DNA from: Dillenia suffruticosa | Lineage: Eukaryota > Streptophyta > Magnoliopsida > Dilleniales > Dilleniaceae | Direction: 5' to 3' | NCBI GenBank assembly: GCA_033439265.1 | Contig: JAVTVX010000001.1 | Coordinates: 20,168,608 to 20,232,607, forward strand | DNA: 64,000 nucleotides | Shown here: one piece after another, positions 1 to 13,900 of the stretch | Numbering within the stretch: the stretch's first letter is position 1 | Layout of the letters: each line of letters opens with the position of its first letter | Made by a program: the position numbers and the translations under genes | The notes under the pieces: model-generated | Database searches by the model: none | Told to the model about the DNA's origin: nothing | The model's input: only the letters and a program-made list of their open reading frames with translations

Positions 1-800
1 TTACCAATCCAGTCAAGTACTCTCCTCTCTCTTGTCATCTATTAGTTCTCAGCTTTCTTTTGGGGTTTGTTTGTTTGAATGGAAAGAAAAGAGGAGGGGT
101 GGCAATCAGTAGGTGCAAGGAAAAGGTAGGATCTTTCCTTCCCCTTGTTTATAAATGGACAAGACTTGATGCCTGAATTATTAAAATGTCTAAAGGGTTC
201 TAGATGTGTTTTTAAATGGTGGAAAGGATAAAAGTGTGAAATTCAATATACAGACAAAACAGTTCTGCCCACTGTCTCTATTTGGGGGGCAAGTGAATGG
301 AGGAGAAGGAAAGAACCACATACTTTGAATCCTCCCTTCCATCCACCAACCAAGGGAAGGACCAAACACATCTACCATATTCTTCCTTCCTGCCTTCCTT
401 CAAAAAAAAAAAAAAAAAAAAAGAGCCTGATATTCCAACCTGTTGAAAATTTATTAGGTTTAGTTGTAGATACATATGGTACAGATAAGAAATAAATATG
501 GTTGTTTATAAGATGGAGTCTTGAACATATGGGAGCATTATTTTGCTGTCATCTCAAAGAAGCAATAATTGCACATGGACATGGTACTTTTTGTTAAACT
601 GTTTTTTCTGGGTCATTGGCCCTTATGTGTACTTTTGACTAACAATTCCTTATGAGAGAATCAATGAGTTTGCATGATATGCAACTCAGAATGGCACCGT
701 ATGCTGGAGTGGGACCCTTTGTATTGAACTCGAACAAGCTTCATTGCATATGCAAAACAGATTTTGCTGTGTTCTCCACATGCTTCAGAATATACTTTCA
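1..800 (+). other. Probable intron sequence upstream of the first visible kelch exon
   Basis: No exon of the kelch gene could be recognised here. The stretch contains a 20-base A run at 403-422 and otherwise mixed AT-rich sequence. Because the exon at 3307 starts with an acceptor in phase 0, this stretch is most simply the 5' side of a long intron interrupted by the LINE at 821. Confidence 0.4.
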
Positions 801-820
801 TACTGTTCAATCTTTGTTAG

Positions 821-3035
821 TTTTATTATTTGTCTATTTATTTATTTTTATTTTCCTTTTTCTTTTATAATCCGTTTTATACATTATTATTTGGAAGAAC
901 TCCGTCATAACCGGTCCCAAACCTAGGTCAAGGAGTAGGGTTACGGTAGGTTGACAGTCAGTGTAAAATCTTTTGTCAAAATAAAAAATAAGAGACAAAT
1001 ATAGAAAAACTTTTGGGGCATTTACCCCTCAGCGATGCGTTAAATTGGACCCCGGGTGTAGAGACAAGTTAATGAGGGACCTTAGGATGCGGATAAATAA
1101 GATAGTTCATGAAGATAATATTTGCCTAACCACTTGGAATATAGGATTCTTAACTAGCAAGTTAGGACAAATATAAGAAGTAATGAATAGAAGAAAAATT
1201 AATATCATATATTTTCAAGAAACTAAGCGGGTAGGGGAGAGGACTAAAGTAGTAAAGTCTTATGGGTCATATGATTTGGTATACAGATAGGGATAGAACA
1301 AAGAATGTGATATGAATAATTGTACATAAGGATCTATTAGAGGTTGTAGTAGAGATAAGAATGAATGGAGATAGAATTATATTTGTCAAGTTAGTAGATG
1401 GAGAAAACATAGTTAATATAGTTTGTGTGTATGTGTCCCAAATAAGTATATATCCAATTAGTAAAAAACAAATTTGAGAGGATTTAGATGAATTTATACA
1501 AATCATACCTAGTGGAGAAAAGTTATTTATTGGAAGAGATCTAAATGGACATGTAGGAGAGAAAATGAAAGATTCGAACCTGTAAATGGCAACTTTGGAT
1601 TTGATAGTAGGAATGAGACGGGAGGTACCATTTTAGAGTTTGTCACAACATTCGATTTGGTATTCGTAAACACTTTCTTCAAAAAAAAAGAATTAAACAC
1701 AATTACTTATAGAAGTGGATCCAATGCTAGTCAAATAAACTTCTTTCTCACTAGGAGAGATGATAGAATGACTTGTAAAAATTGTAAAATTATATCGGGG
1801 AAGAGTGTAGCAACTTGGTATGGACTCCTAGTTGTTGATATACGTGTACCTAAAAGGCAAAAGCATTATCATCAATTTGTGAAGTCATAAATTAAGTGAT
1901 GGAATCTGAAATGAGAAAAGATAACGATTTTTAGAGACAAATTAATTCAAGTAACAAATTGATTCATTAATGATGATTCAGAGATAATGTGGAAAAAGAT
2001 GTCTACCAATATTAAGAGTATAGATAAGGAGGTTTTTGGTGTATTTAAGGGTTAGGTCCCAATAGGCAAGGAGTCATGGTGGTGAATAAAAAAATATAAA
2101 CTGTCATCCGAATCAAACGAAAGTGTTATTAGAACCCTAAAGGTAATAGTAGCAGTGATATATATGAAAAATATAAGTGTAAAAAGAAGTGAAAAATATT
2201 ATCCACGAATCAAAAAATAAGGCATATAACGAACTATATAAGAAACTAGAGATTAAAGACGAAAAAAGAGAGATCAATAAAATTGTCAAACTGAGGGAGA
2301 GAAAGGGAAAAGATCTAAATGGTATTAGGTGTATTAAGAGTGAAACTAAGAGTATACCTATAAGGAATGAGAACATAAAAAAGTGTTGGAGAGAGTAGTT
2401 TGATAATTTCTTTAATATTAAGAGTACAATAGATATAAGAAATATCAAGTGGATTTGATGAAATGGAGAAGTGCATCTGAAATTTTTTGCGATCACATGA
2501 TACCGCTGCATTTGAAGGGAAAGATTTATAGAATTGCAGTAAGACCTGCACTATTGTATGATATTATGTGTTGGGTTATTAAATAACAATAATAATAGAA
2601 AATGACTGTAGTAGAGATGCGAATGATTAGGGGAATGCGTGGCAAAACTAAAAGATATAGAATTAGAAATGAAGAGATTTGTAATAATCTGAGAGTGGGT
2701 TCAATTGTGGATAAAATGTTAAAGTGTCATTTGAGATGATTCGGACATATACAAAGAAAATCCAAAGATGCATGGGTCAGGAGGACAAAAAATTTAAATA
2801 TAGGAGATTTAATAAAATATAAAGGTAGACCGTTAAAAATTTAAATACAAATTATCCGTAAAGATATGATGTTAAGGGTTTAGATGGGAAGATGATTTTG
2901 GATATGAATGAATCGCGTAGAAGACTCCGCACAAATTAAATCAAAGTTTTTTTTTTAATTTTTTTTAATCTTTCTCATATTTGTTTCTAAAATGGCTAAC
3001 TCCAATTGTTGGGATTAAGACTCAAATGGTTGTTG
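821..3035 (+). mobile_element. RTE-clade LINE, RT region deleted, with 20-base target-site duplication
   Basis: A perfect 20-base direct repeat, TACTGTTCAATCTTTGTTAG, flanks the element at 801-820 and 3036-3055. Inside, a degraded apurinic-type endonuclease reading runs from about 1125 (TTWNIG, FQETKRVGE) through 1500-1890 (GRDLNGHVGE, INFFLTRRDDR), broken by stops and frameshifts. The 3' end reads GGGATTAAGACTCAAATGG followed by GTTGTTG, the short TTG tail shared with the other two copies in this window. Compared with the copy at 29717-32589, about 1 kb is missing at about 2450. There the sequence jumps from the linker just before the RT domain straight to the WMKW-type C-terminal part, so the reverse transcriptase is gone. 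The element is immobile and lies in sense orientation in a kelch-gene intron. Confidence 0.9.
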
Positions 3036-3306
3036 TACTGTTCAATCTTTGTTAGTGCCTTAAACTTGATAGGGCTAAATTTGCAAAGCTTTACAGCTGA
3101 ACATTGACACCGTACATTTCTTTGAATCCCGTTGGTACCGTAGTTTGAGAATATCTAATGTCTTGTCATTTGTTTCTTTTGTCATCTCTTTCCTGTGTTC
3201 TGTGGTGGCTGTCAAGATGACAGCTGACCTATGGTCATTAAATATATAAGGACTGGAGCTTTACTGCGTGGGCCCCAATTTTGATAAATACAGTTATGAT
3301 TTTCAG

Positions 3307-6300
3307 GTTGCTCGGAGTGGTCACTCTGTAGTCAGGGCTAGCTCTGTTTTAATCCTCTTTGGGGGTGAAGATGTTAAAAGAAGAAAGCTGAATGATCTAT
3401 TTATGTTTGATCTCAAGTCCTTAACTTGGCTACCTCTTCACTGCACGTGAGTTATGGTCCTAGATACTATTTTAGATGCCTTATGAAAATTTCTCCTACA
3501 GAAACCCATAAAAACAAATGCTATCCTTTTTGGCCATTTTTAGATCTTGACCCTTCAATGCATGAATCCCTAGATTTAAAAATTCTGAACTTACTAACTT
3601 TTTTGTGCTTGTATAGAGGAAGTGGACCCTCTCCAAGATCCAACCATGTTGCAGCTCTATATGATGACAGAAATCTTTTCATTTTTGGTGGGACATCGAA
3701 ATCCAGGACTCTGAATGATATGTACTCCCTTGACTTTGAAACGGTGGGTAAGATATTACACTGCTCAAATTGTAATTTAGAAATAGGGCAGATTGTGATA
3801 TATGATCACATTATGACTGTTTACTTCTAACTACGTGATTAGAAATCTTTGATCCCTACATGTTTGTATATTAAGGTTGTGCAGATCAAAAGCATAGAAA
3901 TGGGTTTTGTTATTGCTTGGATAATTCATCTAGGACACTCTTTAATAATAATGATCTGTTACAAATGCAAAGTGCGTAATTATATTTATTTGTATATATT
4001 GTTGAGAAAAAACTTATCACTGCCGCATATAAAGGATGTGAAGAATACCTAAATGTGTTGATACTCTAAGAACGCCTGAGTATTTTCTGCACAACTCTTA
4101 CACAATTGTACCGGTCTACTTTTGAATTTGTAGCCATTTCAACTGTGTCAGGCTGTTCTCCTGAACTCATTGAAGGTCAAGAATACCTTTTAATTTCATG
4201 TTTCAACTGCTGTACCCTTCCATTTTGATGCATGCCCTTTTTACCATGTTCTGCACTTATGCAACTTATATGATGCTTCCACAACACTCCTTGCAAAAGA
4301 GAGTGTTGTGTGTCTGATTCTACATTTCAATGAGATTCAAGGATGGATTCTAAAGATTGAAATTTTCATATATCACCTGCAAAATTTGTCATCTACTTAC
4401 ACTCAAAAAATTTGTTATTTTGCCGCTTTCGCCCAGTACATCAATTCTAGATCTGTCCTTTATGAGATATACAAATAATTACAAAGAGGTAATTTTTTTG
4501 CTATGTTATGAGGCAAAAAAGAGTATAGAAGAAAGGAATGAGTAATGTTTCTAGGTGATTTTGAAGGATTGATAGACTTGTGTATTCACATTATGTACCT
4601 AGAGTTGCTCTTAACACTTTACATATAAGTTGCACAAGCTATTACTGCTTTAGTATCTGTGTGCATGTATTTGTAAATGTAAAAGCTTATGCATGTGAAT
4701 TCGACTCTCAATAGAGCCATAACAGTTCCCTTTTCTGTCATTCTTCTTTCTAAAAATTTGTTCTACCGGGAATTCTATTTCTTGTTGATGTGTCACGGCA
4801 GTTTCTTCAAATGTTACACCAATGATTGGGGCTAGAAGAGGTTTACCTTTCTTGAGTTTATGCAAGGAAGGCTTGAATCCAGCCACAACAGGGATGACAT
4901 GGTTGTTTAAACAAATAACTAGTAGGGGCCTTCCTTATAAGAAGGATGTAAATACCATGAATTATCTTTTATTGCATTTCTATGAACTTGCACTGTGTTG
5001 GAGTTGTTGCTTTCTTGTCATGTTAGTTAGGTGCTTGCGACAGGTATGTACAATGAATTGTGAATATGGAGAGATGAGGTTTCATACAACAAAGAGGAAT
5101 CTTACTGGCCCAACCCCTCTAGTCACCTATGGCTAATTTTAGAGGGATGTTTTACAGTGTTGAGAATCTTCTTTAGGGTATCTTTGATGCTTGAGTTGAA
5201 ATCCATTTCTTTTGGTCATTGGCTCATTCATGACTGTGGATATGGAAAGAGATGGTGTGATTCAACTAGGTGGAATATGATTGTCTAATCCCTCTATTCC
5301 CTTTCGCTAATTTTTGGTTAGTGCGTCTGCGGAATGAAAGAAATTATAGGGATGTTTTATGGTTTTGATGGTTTTGAGAATCTTCTTTCTGGTGTCTCTG
5401 ATGCTTGGCTCAAAATCCATTTCTTTTGTCATTTGCTTGTTATCTTGTTGTCTATGTGGATGTAACGGCTGCGGTAAAAGGGAAAGAATAGGAGGAATGT
5501 TTAAGGTATTGAGAATCTTCTTTCTGGCTTTTTGGGCCATTTGCTTATTATTTTGTTTTTCTATGTGGTTGCAACTGATATGGTATATTTTGGTTTGAGC
5601 TTTAGGTAGTACAACTTGTGGCTCTTTGGTGCTTTAATTTTTTTTTAATTTTTTTTTATTTTTTTTTTTATAATCAAGTATATGTAGTTTATAAAAAAAT
5701 GTCTACCTTTGTTCAAAATTTTCCTTATTTTTGTTGATTTTCTTTTTCATTTTGTGAAGATTAGTTTATCGGCCGCTATGTTTTAATATTTTCCTTGACT
5801 TCAGATGTTTTGGTCAAGAATAAAGATACGGGGCTTCCATCCATCACCACGAGCTGGTTGCTGTGGAGTTCTCTGCGGACCTAAATGGTATATAGCAGGG
5901 GGTGGAAGCAAGAAAAAGCGTATGTAGCAGAAGCTAAAAAGCACATGCATGATGCATCACTGAAAGTGGGATAAATAATGAAAAAGACCTGATGCTAGTT
6001 CTCGCTCATACTTTTTTTTTCCTTAAATAATAATTTGTTGTACTTATTAGAAATCTAATTTTTCCTTGTTTTTGGAAATCTAATTCTCCCTGATTATAAA
6101 ACAGAAAAAAAAAAAGTTATTAACATTTTTTCGGATGAAAAAAAAAAACACGGACTTAATTGTTCCAGAAATCATTACCCTTTCACATAATAAGATTGTG
6201 TATGGCTATAGCTATACCTTCTGTTTGTCATGCATTATGCCAGGTCATTCGAATATACAATGTTTTCTTGAATTAGACATGCTTTGTAGCTTGTTCAAGT

Positions 6301-9284
6301 AAGTGATATGTATTTACAATAACTATTTCCTCGTTAATTATTTTACAGGACATGCTGAGACTCTAGTATTTGATGTTTTAAAAGTTGAATGGTCTGTAGC
6401 TATTACATCTCCCTCATCTTCTGTCACAACGAACAAGGTAAGTTACATCAGTTTTCAATTGATTCCTTGTCATCGGTCAGTCACCTGCGTCTTGAGTTTC
6501 TTGGGTTAATAAATTTTGATTCTCCTTTGACTAAAATAAATTGGCAATCTTTCTTTTGGTTTCTTACTGACTTGACTGTTCATTTACGGCATGTAACTGC
6601 CCAGCAAGCTATTATTTTCTGCATTCTCTTGCCAAAGCATTTAAATTACTTTTTTTTTTTTTAATATTATGAAATGTGACCCTTCCGTTGATGGTGCAAC
6701 GCATTCTTGTAGGGATTCAGCCTGGTGCTTGTGCAGCATAAGGATAAAGATTTCCTTGTTGCATTTGGAGGATCTAAGAAAGAGCCATCAAACCAGGTTT
6801 GTCTAGAAATTGTAAATAACAGTTCACCTTTCTGTTAGTTTGATTCAACTATCTTTTATATATTTTCCAAATTATATTGTCTTTGGTTTCTTATAGGTTG
6901 AAGTACTGATCATGGATAAGCATGATGCATCCATGGGTAGGCGATCGACACCCGGTAAAGGTCTAGAGGCATCACTTTTTGAGAATCACTCATCCAAAGG
7001 ACTGGCTACTCAACTTAGTAACGGTTCTCTGCGATCTGTTGTTGATTCTGTTGCAAGACAGAATCTAGCATCCGCAATTGAAAATCATGGTTCTGGAAGG
7101 AGATCAGTATCAGAGACTCCTCTCATTGATCCTGGTCATGTTGCAGGAAGTGTTTCACTCCGTAAGCAATTGCATGAGGAAGAATACCACCTGGATATCA
7201 AGGCAGGAAAGACATTAGAAGATGAGAGCCCCTTGCCACAGGTACACTTTTCTCCTAATTAACCCTTGCAACTAATTTTGGAGAGACATCAAATTGTCCA
7301 TTGACAGGCATACTTGCTCAGTGCAATTGCTTATATACTTGGACTTTCACTTTAAGAATTTTCTTGTGAGTGGTTTGCCAGATGGATTCATAAAAAACAC
7401 CATAAAGTTTCTACTATGAAGCAAGGGCATGGATGCAGGTAGACCATGAATGCAACACTATGGACATAGCCATTGAAAAAATTCCAATAAATAGGTGACT
7501 TGGCAAGAATACAAAATAGCCTTTGTTTGCATATATGATCACATTTCAGACATAAGAGATGCGATTTCTACTGGTGAAAGCAACACTTCTTGCCTTAGCA
7601 CGTGTAAATTAATAGGTTTAAAGTTTATCTTCCAGGGCTTTGAGATGAGTTGAGGAAAGGTTAATTCATCAAAATCTTGTGGTGGAAGAATCTTTTCATA
7701 TTGCAAGATTGTCTTAGGCCATTTTCTCGAATCTGGAATGATAAATTAGGTTTTATGTTAAAAAAAAAACCCCTAATTTAGGGTGAAATTATAATGGACT
7801 TTAATTTAAATAAATAAATAAATAAATAAATCATGCATGTAAAATCAACTTGTCCAAACATATCTTGGCCAATAAATTATTTGACACTTTCATGTCTAGT
7901 GGTTTCATCCTGTAGTTAAGTCTGTTATTGGTGCTGAATATTTATGTGATTTCTAGCATTATAATCTGCATGTCAGGGCATGGAACAGAAAATGAAGCAA
8001 TTTGAAGTATCTCAAGGTAACATATCTGGTGGTAAAGGCAATGTAGAAGAGTTAGCCTCTGCTTTTGAGTCCGAAAACTCAAATGTTCCATCCGACAATG
8101 ATGATGCACTTTTGCAAGAGATTGACATCAAATCAAGAAGTCTGTCAGCACCTTCAAGTGTATATCAACTATATGCAACGAAATTGGCTGCCCTAATACG
8201 AAGAAATGGAAATCTGGAAGCACAATTGGAGGCTACTTTGGCAAGTCGTGAAGCAGCAGAGAAAAATTTATCATCTGCTCTGAAGAGCCGACAGGAGCTG
8301 GAGAAAAAACTGGTTGATGCGATGAAGGAGATGGAGTTACTGAAGGACAAACTGTCGGGAATAGAGATTGCTCAAGAGGAGGCCAATAGCCTCTCAAATA
8401 TTGTTCATTCGGACAATGTCAGGCTTGAGCATGATGTAGCTTTTCTTAAGGCAGTTTTGGATGACACCCAAAAGGTAATGTAGATACATCATTTTCTTTT
8501 TGATTGAGCCCTCTTATTGGCAAATATGTGCTATAGTTTTGCCATGTGGAAGTACTTACTCTTTGGTAATCTGGTTAAACTTTATATGTAGGAGCTGCAT
8601 TCTACTAAAGGAGTCCTTGCAGGAGAAAGAGCACGAGCATTCCAACTGCAGGTAATAATTCCTGTTATATACCAAATTAACTTGGTTTAATTTTACTTTG
8701 GAGTTGGCTGAAGTGGAATCTTAGACTTGGCTGTCATTAGGTGTTCCCTATTACGGCACTGCATGGGCTTTAATATCATTTCCTATTATTAGATGCTAGA
8801 ACAGCGTGGTATTTAGCAATAACTAATTGCCCCAGGTCACTGCTATGAAGTTACCATTCTTGATATTGATGGCCTTAATTGAAATTTTTGGCATGTCATT
8901 TCGTGATTAAAGGCACAATGATAAGTTCGCCCAGCCACGTAGAGTTTATGATCTGCTAGCTGATGTATTTTCTGCAAAATGGTATGCAATTCCTAAAAGT
9001 AGTAGAAATATCCTCAAATGAGCCCCCTTTTCCCTTCCTTAAGATATGCCTTTTTTATGTTATCATTTACTTTGTCAGCCTAGAAGATGGGTGAGTTCCA
9101 TATGTAAAATGCCTTCGTCTCCTAGGCATACGTAGGAAGTAATCAATTTTCTTTCCCATGCCCTGCATCCTACACTTACGTCCTATTTTGATTGATTATG
9201 CAGTTTGAGGTTTTTCATCTCAAGCAAAGATTGCAATCAATGGAGAATCGTGCTCTTACTCCCAGGAAACCATACCACGTGTAA
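3307..9284 (+). CDS. Kelch-repeat protein with C-terminal coiled coil (At5g18590-like), 3' part
   Basis: Nine exons can be joined in frame: 3307-3446, 3617-3743, 5805-5919, 6349-6437, 6713-6796, 6897-7241, 7977-8474, 8592-8651 and 9204-9284. They give 512 residues ending in TAA, all with GT-AG borders. The first ~195 residues hold kelch blades (motifs RSGHS, ILFGGED, PRSNH, FIFGGTS, PRAGCCG, FGGSKKEPSN). A low-complexity Ser-rich linker follows. The last ~180 residues are a strong coiled coil rich in Glu, Lys and Leu (LEAQLEATLASREAAEKNL). This architecture is that of plant kelch/acyl-CoA-binding-like proteins such as At5g18590. No acyl-CoA-binding domain is visible here. The first exon seen begins in phase 0 behind a good acceptor, so the 5' exons, with the start codon and more blades, lie left of the window. 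The intron before 3307 contains a LINE. No lesions are seen, so the gene is probably active. Molecular function is unknown beyond likely protein-protein contacts. Confidence 0.88.
3744..5804 (+). other. Large kelch-gene intron
   Basis: The intron lies between the exon ending FETV-side at 3743 and the exon starting MFWSR at 5805. It contains no recognisable second gene. Its only visible structure is the degenerate tandem repeat at 5040-5580 and T-rich runs near 5638-5670. Confidence 0.6.
5040..5580 (+). repeat. Degenerate tandem repeat of about 200 bases in a kelch-gene intron
   Basis: The block around GGGATGTTTTA followed by TTGAGAATCTTCTTT and GATGCTTG recurs at about 5145, 5349 and, shortened, 5497. 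The flanking blocks (GTGAATATGGAGAGATG, CCCCTCTAGTCACC) at 5060-5130 match the block at 5235-5310 loosely. Copies differ by substitutions and small deletions, so this is an old tandem duplication. It explains the paired open frames on both strands here, which are not genes. Confidence 0.65.
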
Positions 9285-10999
9285 TATTATAATTTTGGCC
9301 TTTTTGTAAATCTTTGGTTGTCCCATTTTGTATATATCATGATTATTTGTAATTCTGTAATGTAGCATTTGTTTGTTTACTGTCGTAAATGTTTATAATT
9401 AGCGTAGGAGGGCCACGACCTGCATCTCTTGCTGTCTTACCTAAACTGTTGTAGACCTACAGATACTGGGGCGCCTAACTAGACCAGGCCAAAATTAACT
9501 TCAGATTTTTTATGGACCTATTCAGTGCATTGAAATTAGTTGCCAGCAAAGAATATGGCAGTCATAGAAAAGATTAGGCATGTAATTAATTGCTACAAAA
9601 ATTAACTTAAGCACACACTAACCTTTGCAATTTCAAGTAGTATGTGCACATTTTTAGGAAAACGCTGCAAAAGTTCAATGAAGAGTTCCAAGCCACCTAA
9701 TGCAAAAATATTATGATACACCAAAAATCGTTAATTTTGCAGTATTTCCTAGCAAGATGGTACATAAAATTGACCAAGTAACAAGTTTAAACATGAATCT
9801 GCACAAATTGGATTGGGAGAAAGAATATACAAATTCATCTCCATTCCACAAAAAATTCAATAAGTGCTCAAAATTGTTACTCGAATATTGACAAGAGAAA
9901 AGGCTGTCAAACAAGGGTGTGTAAGATAAGAAACATACGAATTTTACAACCACATGCACACATAATTATTAGATCTTGCACCACTGATGTCAGGTCTTTT
10001 TTTGACACTCCGACTCCACCCAAAAACCATTATGATTGCAAAGGTAGTAGCGTTTTATATTTATCCAGCAACTGAAGAGAGAAAAAGCAACAAATTGGTG
10101 GGAAATGTCCAACCCAAACAAAATTACTCCAAAAGAAAAATGCAACTCAAATATTTTATGCCACAGTGGCCAAAAAAAAAAAAAAAAAAAAGATGATGAC
10201 AACCAAGTTTATCAAGCATGGATACAGACATGGTAACAGATAAGACAACAATGTAAATATAAAAAAATAGGATACAACACTAAATTAATATTACTTTCAA
10301 GTCAGAATATTGATAGAATTTGCCTATAAGTATTCAAAATCAACAACTACACAGTTTATAATGTTCAAAAGCACTTATCTAAGTCATGAACTATTAAAGG
10401 GTATTTAACTACATTAGTATCTAAAGAATCTCTAAAGTGCTTACAAAGCTTCCAACAATAGGGCATCTGACAAGTGTGTTCTTTTGTATACAATGCCAGA
10501 CATGGAAGTAAGTTCTTCCATTCCTTTCTAGTTCTTAATAACACATACCATTAGGGAGGGAGAAAAAAAAATGGCCAGAACAAGGAGTCCTCAACTCAAT
10601 AAACTAAATCAAAATGAAACAATATCTGCAGCCTCATATGTTAATGTCCGACCTGCTCTCTTTTTCTCTTCTTCCTTTCAAAAATTGGGCACTTACTTTG
10701 CTGGTTATAATTTCAGAAATAACACAACTTTAGGTGCCATGATGGTACGTGTAATCCATGAGTCATCACAAAATACAAGTATCCTTAACAAGATCCACCT
10801 CAGATTCAAGGATAACGAGGTGCCAAATTTTAGGCAAGAAAATATAATTCCAGAACATTATAAGAATGGATCAAGACTTCCCCCCATGATATCCTACCAT
10901 ATCAAGACAATAAACTTCTTTAATGCAAATGCTATAACATTGGTCCAATGTGTTTATAAAGGAAAAAAAAAAAAGGTATATAGTCGTAGGGCTACAAAC
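9285..10999. other. Intergenic sequence between the kelch gene 3' end and the APC7 fragment
   Basis: This is AT-rich sequence after the kelch stop codon. I looked for later exons of the APC7-like pseudogene on the minus strand (TPR-rich C-terminal part) and recognised none. Open frames here, including a 168-codon one at 10571-11077 on the plus strand, have no domain, no splice logic and low complexity, so they are treated as chance. Confidence 0.5.
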
Positions 11000-13900
11000 A
11001 ATCATTCCAACCTTTATAGTCATATGAAGCAATCCAATATTGAGCCTCAACATACCGCTGCACTGGAAAATAAATAAATAAATTAGTAGTCCAGGAACAA
11101 ATTGAGACCAGACACTTGGAGTTCTCAGACACAGATGCTAGTCATTTGAGATCATTCCAACATTACTATTACAAAATGACACAACATTGGAGAAAAAAGA
11201 ATTAGAATTACAGAGAGATTGCTTTCAAGGAATAGAAAAAAATTATGCCACACTTACTTGCAACCACTGGCTTGTGTCAAAATGATCAAAAGGAGGCCTT
11301 CTGCTTCTATTTGGTGCCTGAAATTACTGTTTGAAAATATTAAAGTTTCTAGTAGATTTATAGAATCTAAGAAAACAGTGTACCATGAAAATCAAAATCC
11401 ATAAAATAAAAGAAAAGAGGAGGGGAAGCTTAAGCATTTTTGTCAATGTCAAAAAATTGACATGCACTACCTAACATTAGTTGACTGGTAACTTGGATCA
11501 CAAAATTGTTTTGAACGCCATGTTAATAAAGTCAATTCAATAAAGCATGGCATTCGTGGTGTAGCGGGTGTAATAATTGAACTAGTGGCATGATTATAAG
11601 ATATAACAGGTGTAATAATTGATCACCTCATCAAAGTTTGGCTCTATAGACTTGTTTAACTTATGTTTAATCTAACAGTTTTAGAAGTATAGGAAGAAAT
11701 TAAGACAAATATTAAATCCTAGGATGGCAACAAAAAATGGTGCCCCCAAAAACCTACGGAAACCATGAGATGATGTCCTTCACAGAGAGCTATAATAGTC
11801 TCCATGATGTAAGGCCAACTCCTGTCAGATGCAACAAATAAGAGCAAAATATTGCTGAAAATTACATGCAGCAACATTAACTTACTAATATCTAAAACGT
11901 GCAAATCACAAAGAACACAAGTAGTTACAGGTCTGGAGATCAAATTATCAGGTAAAACTAATTAAAACCAGAGACAAAAAAGAGAGTGCACAACGATTCC
12001 GTTCTGCAAGAAGCTACGTCTATTAATCAAAATTGGCATCTGCTCCACTATAATTGTCTATACACATGAAGACAAGCATCAAAGAACATACCAAAACCCT
12101 AACAGCCACATATTATAAGAAAATTGTAGTGGGTGAGTTGGGAATATGAATATAAACTAGATTTACAAGATCCCCCTTTTAGAGAACTTGCCAGTTGTCT
12201 TCCACTCCATTGTGTATGTTGATTCTAGAGGTCATTGATAACTGCTTAGCAAAAGAAAAAAGATGAGCTAGGTCATTGTACCTCCATGTCCAAATTGAAA
12301 TGGAAAATAAAATCATGCACGATAGGATATTAAAACAGTGCAAAACTAATACAGCCTATGACAAGGACATAAACTAGTGTTAAGAACAACCGGAATTGAC
12401 TAACCTTAAAGATTCTCTGTAACAAGAAATAGAGCCCGAGTTATGTTTAGAAACACGGTAGAGCTTTCCCATTAATAAATTCATCTCCATGGTTCTTGCT
12501 TTGGTAGGAATTCCCTCCATCTACATAAAGAAAAGAAAAGACGCATTGAAATTAGTCTAAGAAAATGAGGTACAGAATTTTCATGGTTGGAGGGTGGTTT
12601 AAACTGCCAACCCTGGCAGAGATCTAAATTTTGAAGCTTCACCAGACTACATGCCTGGGAACACGGGGAAGGGGTGAATATAATGAACAAAGTTCTTAGA
12701 AAATTCTGGCAATTCAATTAATGAAGCTCAAATAAAAAAAATAAAAAAAAAGGTTGAATAAAACAAAAACATGTCAAATAGAAGTGCTTTACCTCAACAA
12801 TGGCTGGTTTATTCTCATTGAGTACAGAATGGCAAGATGCAATTTTGAACTTCACCTGTGAAAATAGGAAGAAAAGGGTATAAAATTCAAAAGCCTTCTG
12901 GGTATGAAATTTCAATCTTAAAATAAAAATGCTGTATGAAATTTTGAACCTGCCTCATTCTCACTAATCACTGATACACTAAAAGAACTTGGAGAAGAAG
13001 ATCAATTTGATGCGGACGGTGAACTTCTAGAGGTTGCTGCATTCTGTTTTGGAATAATCTTGTGGTATTGCAAAACTTGCTTGTATGTATGCCATAACAA
13101 AAAAGAAGGTCAATAATTGAAAGTCCTACTGACAGGCAACACAAGTATCATAAATTTATGCCCTTAGAAAGGGACCCAGTGCATGAGTCATTTCAATATA
13201 GCAAAAGCATATTCAAGTCAGGGTGACTTTAACTACCAACTATTGCAGACAGAATATCTTCTGCAACTCTTTAAAAGTTTGGCCATGAACATCTAATACT
13301 TCTCCTTAATAGTTGTTATTTCTTAGCCTATAATGTTCTTCTGCTTGTCTTGTCAAAATTATGTCATATACACGTTTCACAAATTGAACTGGAGCTGTCA
13401 AGATCCACTGGTAATCCTTGTTTAGGGCAATTTGTGATATTTCTTGTGTTAAATAATAATATCTTCTACACTATTCATAAAGAGAAGCATCTTATGAAGT
13501 CATCACACTTTTGGCAACAAAATTACCCCTAATAAACTAGCTGAACAAAATGTTAATTTAAAAACCACCCACTCTCTCCAACAATAACCTCTCTATTTCA
13601 ATAACTTAACTTCCCAAAACCACACACACTCTCAGCAATAACTTCTTACGTTCAATAATTTTTTATTTTTAATACATTATATTAGAAATACACAGACATT
13701 TGCATTCCACACATGGCATGTGGGAAAGATTCTAGTTAAAGAATAAGGGAAGAATGTCCAACGTCAACAACTTATGCTGCCATGTCAGCAACTTCCATGA
13801 TCCAAGTTGATCTCTCTCATCAATTGGGTCATCATTTGACCAAGTTAAAATGAAAGCTATCAGTGTGTTTAACAATGCAGTGAAATCTATCCTCAAAACC

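Noticed and set aside
10571-11077. 168-codon plus-strand frame
   Set aside because: It overlaps an APC7 exon remnant on the other strand, has no domain and shows no codon structure.
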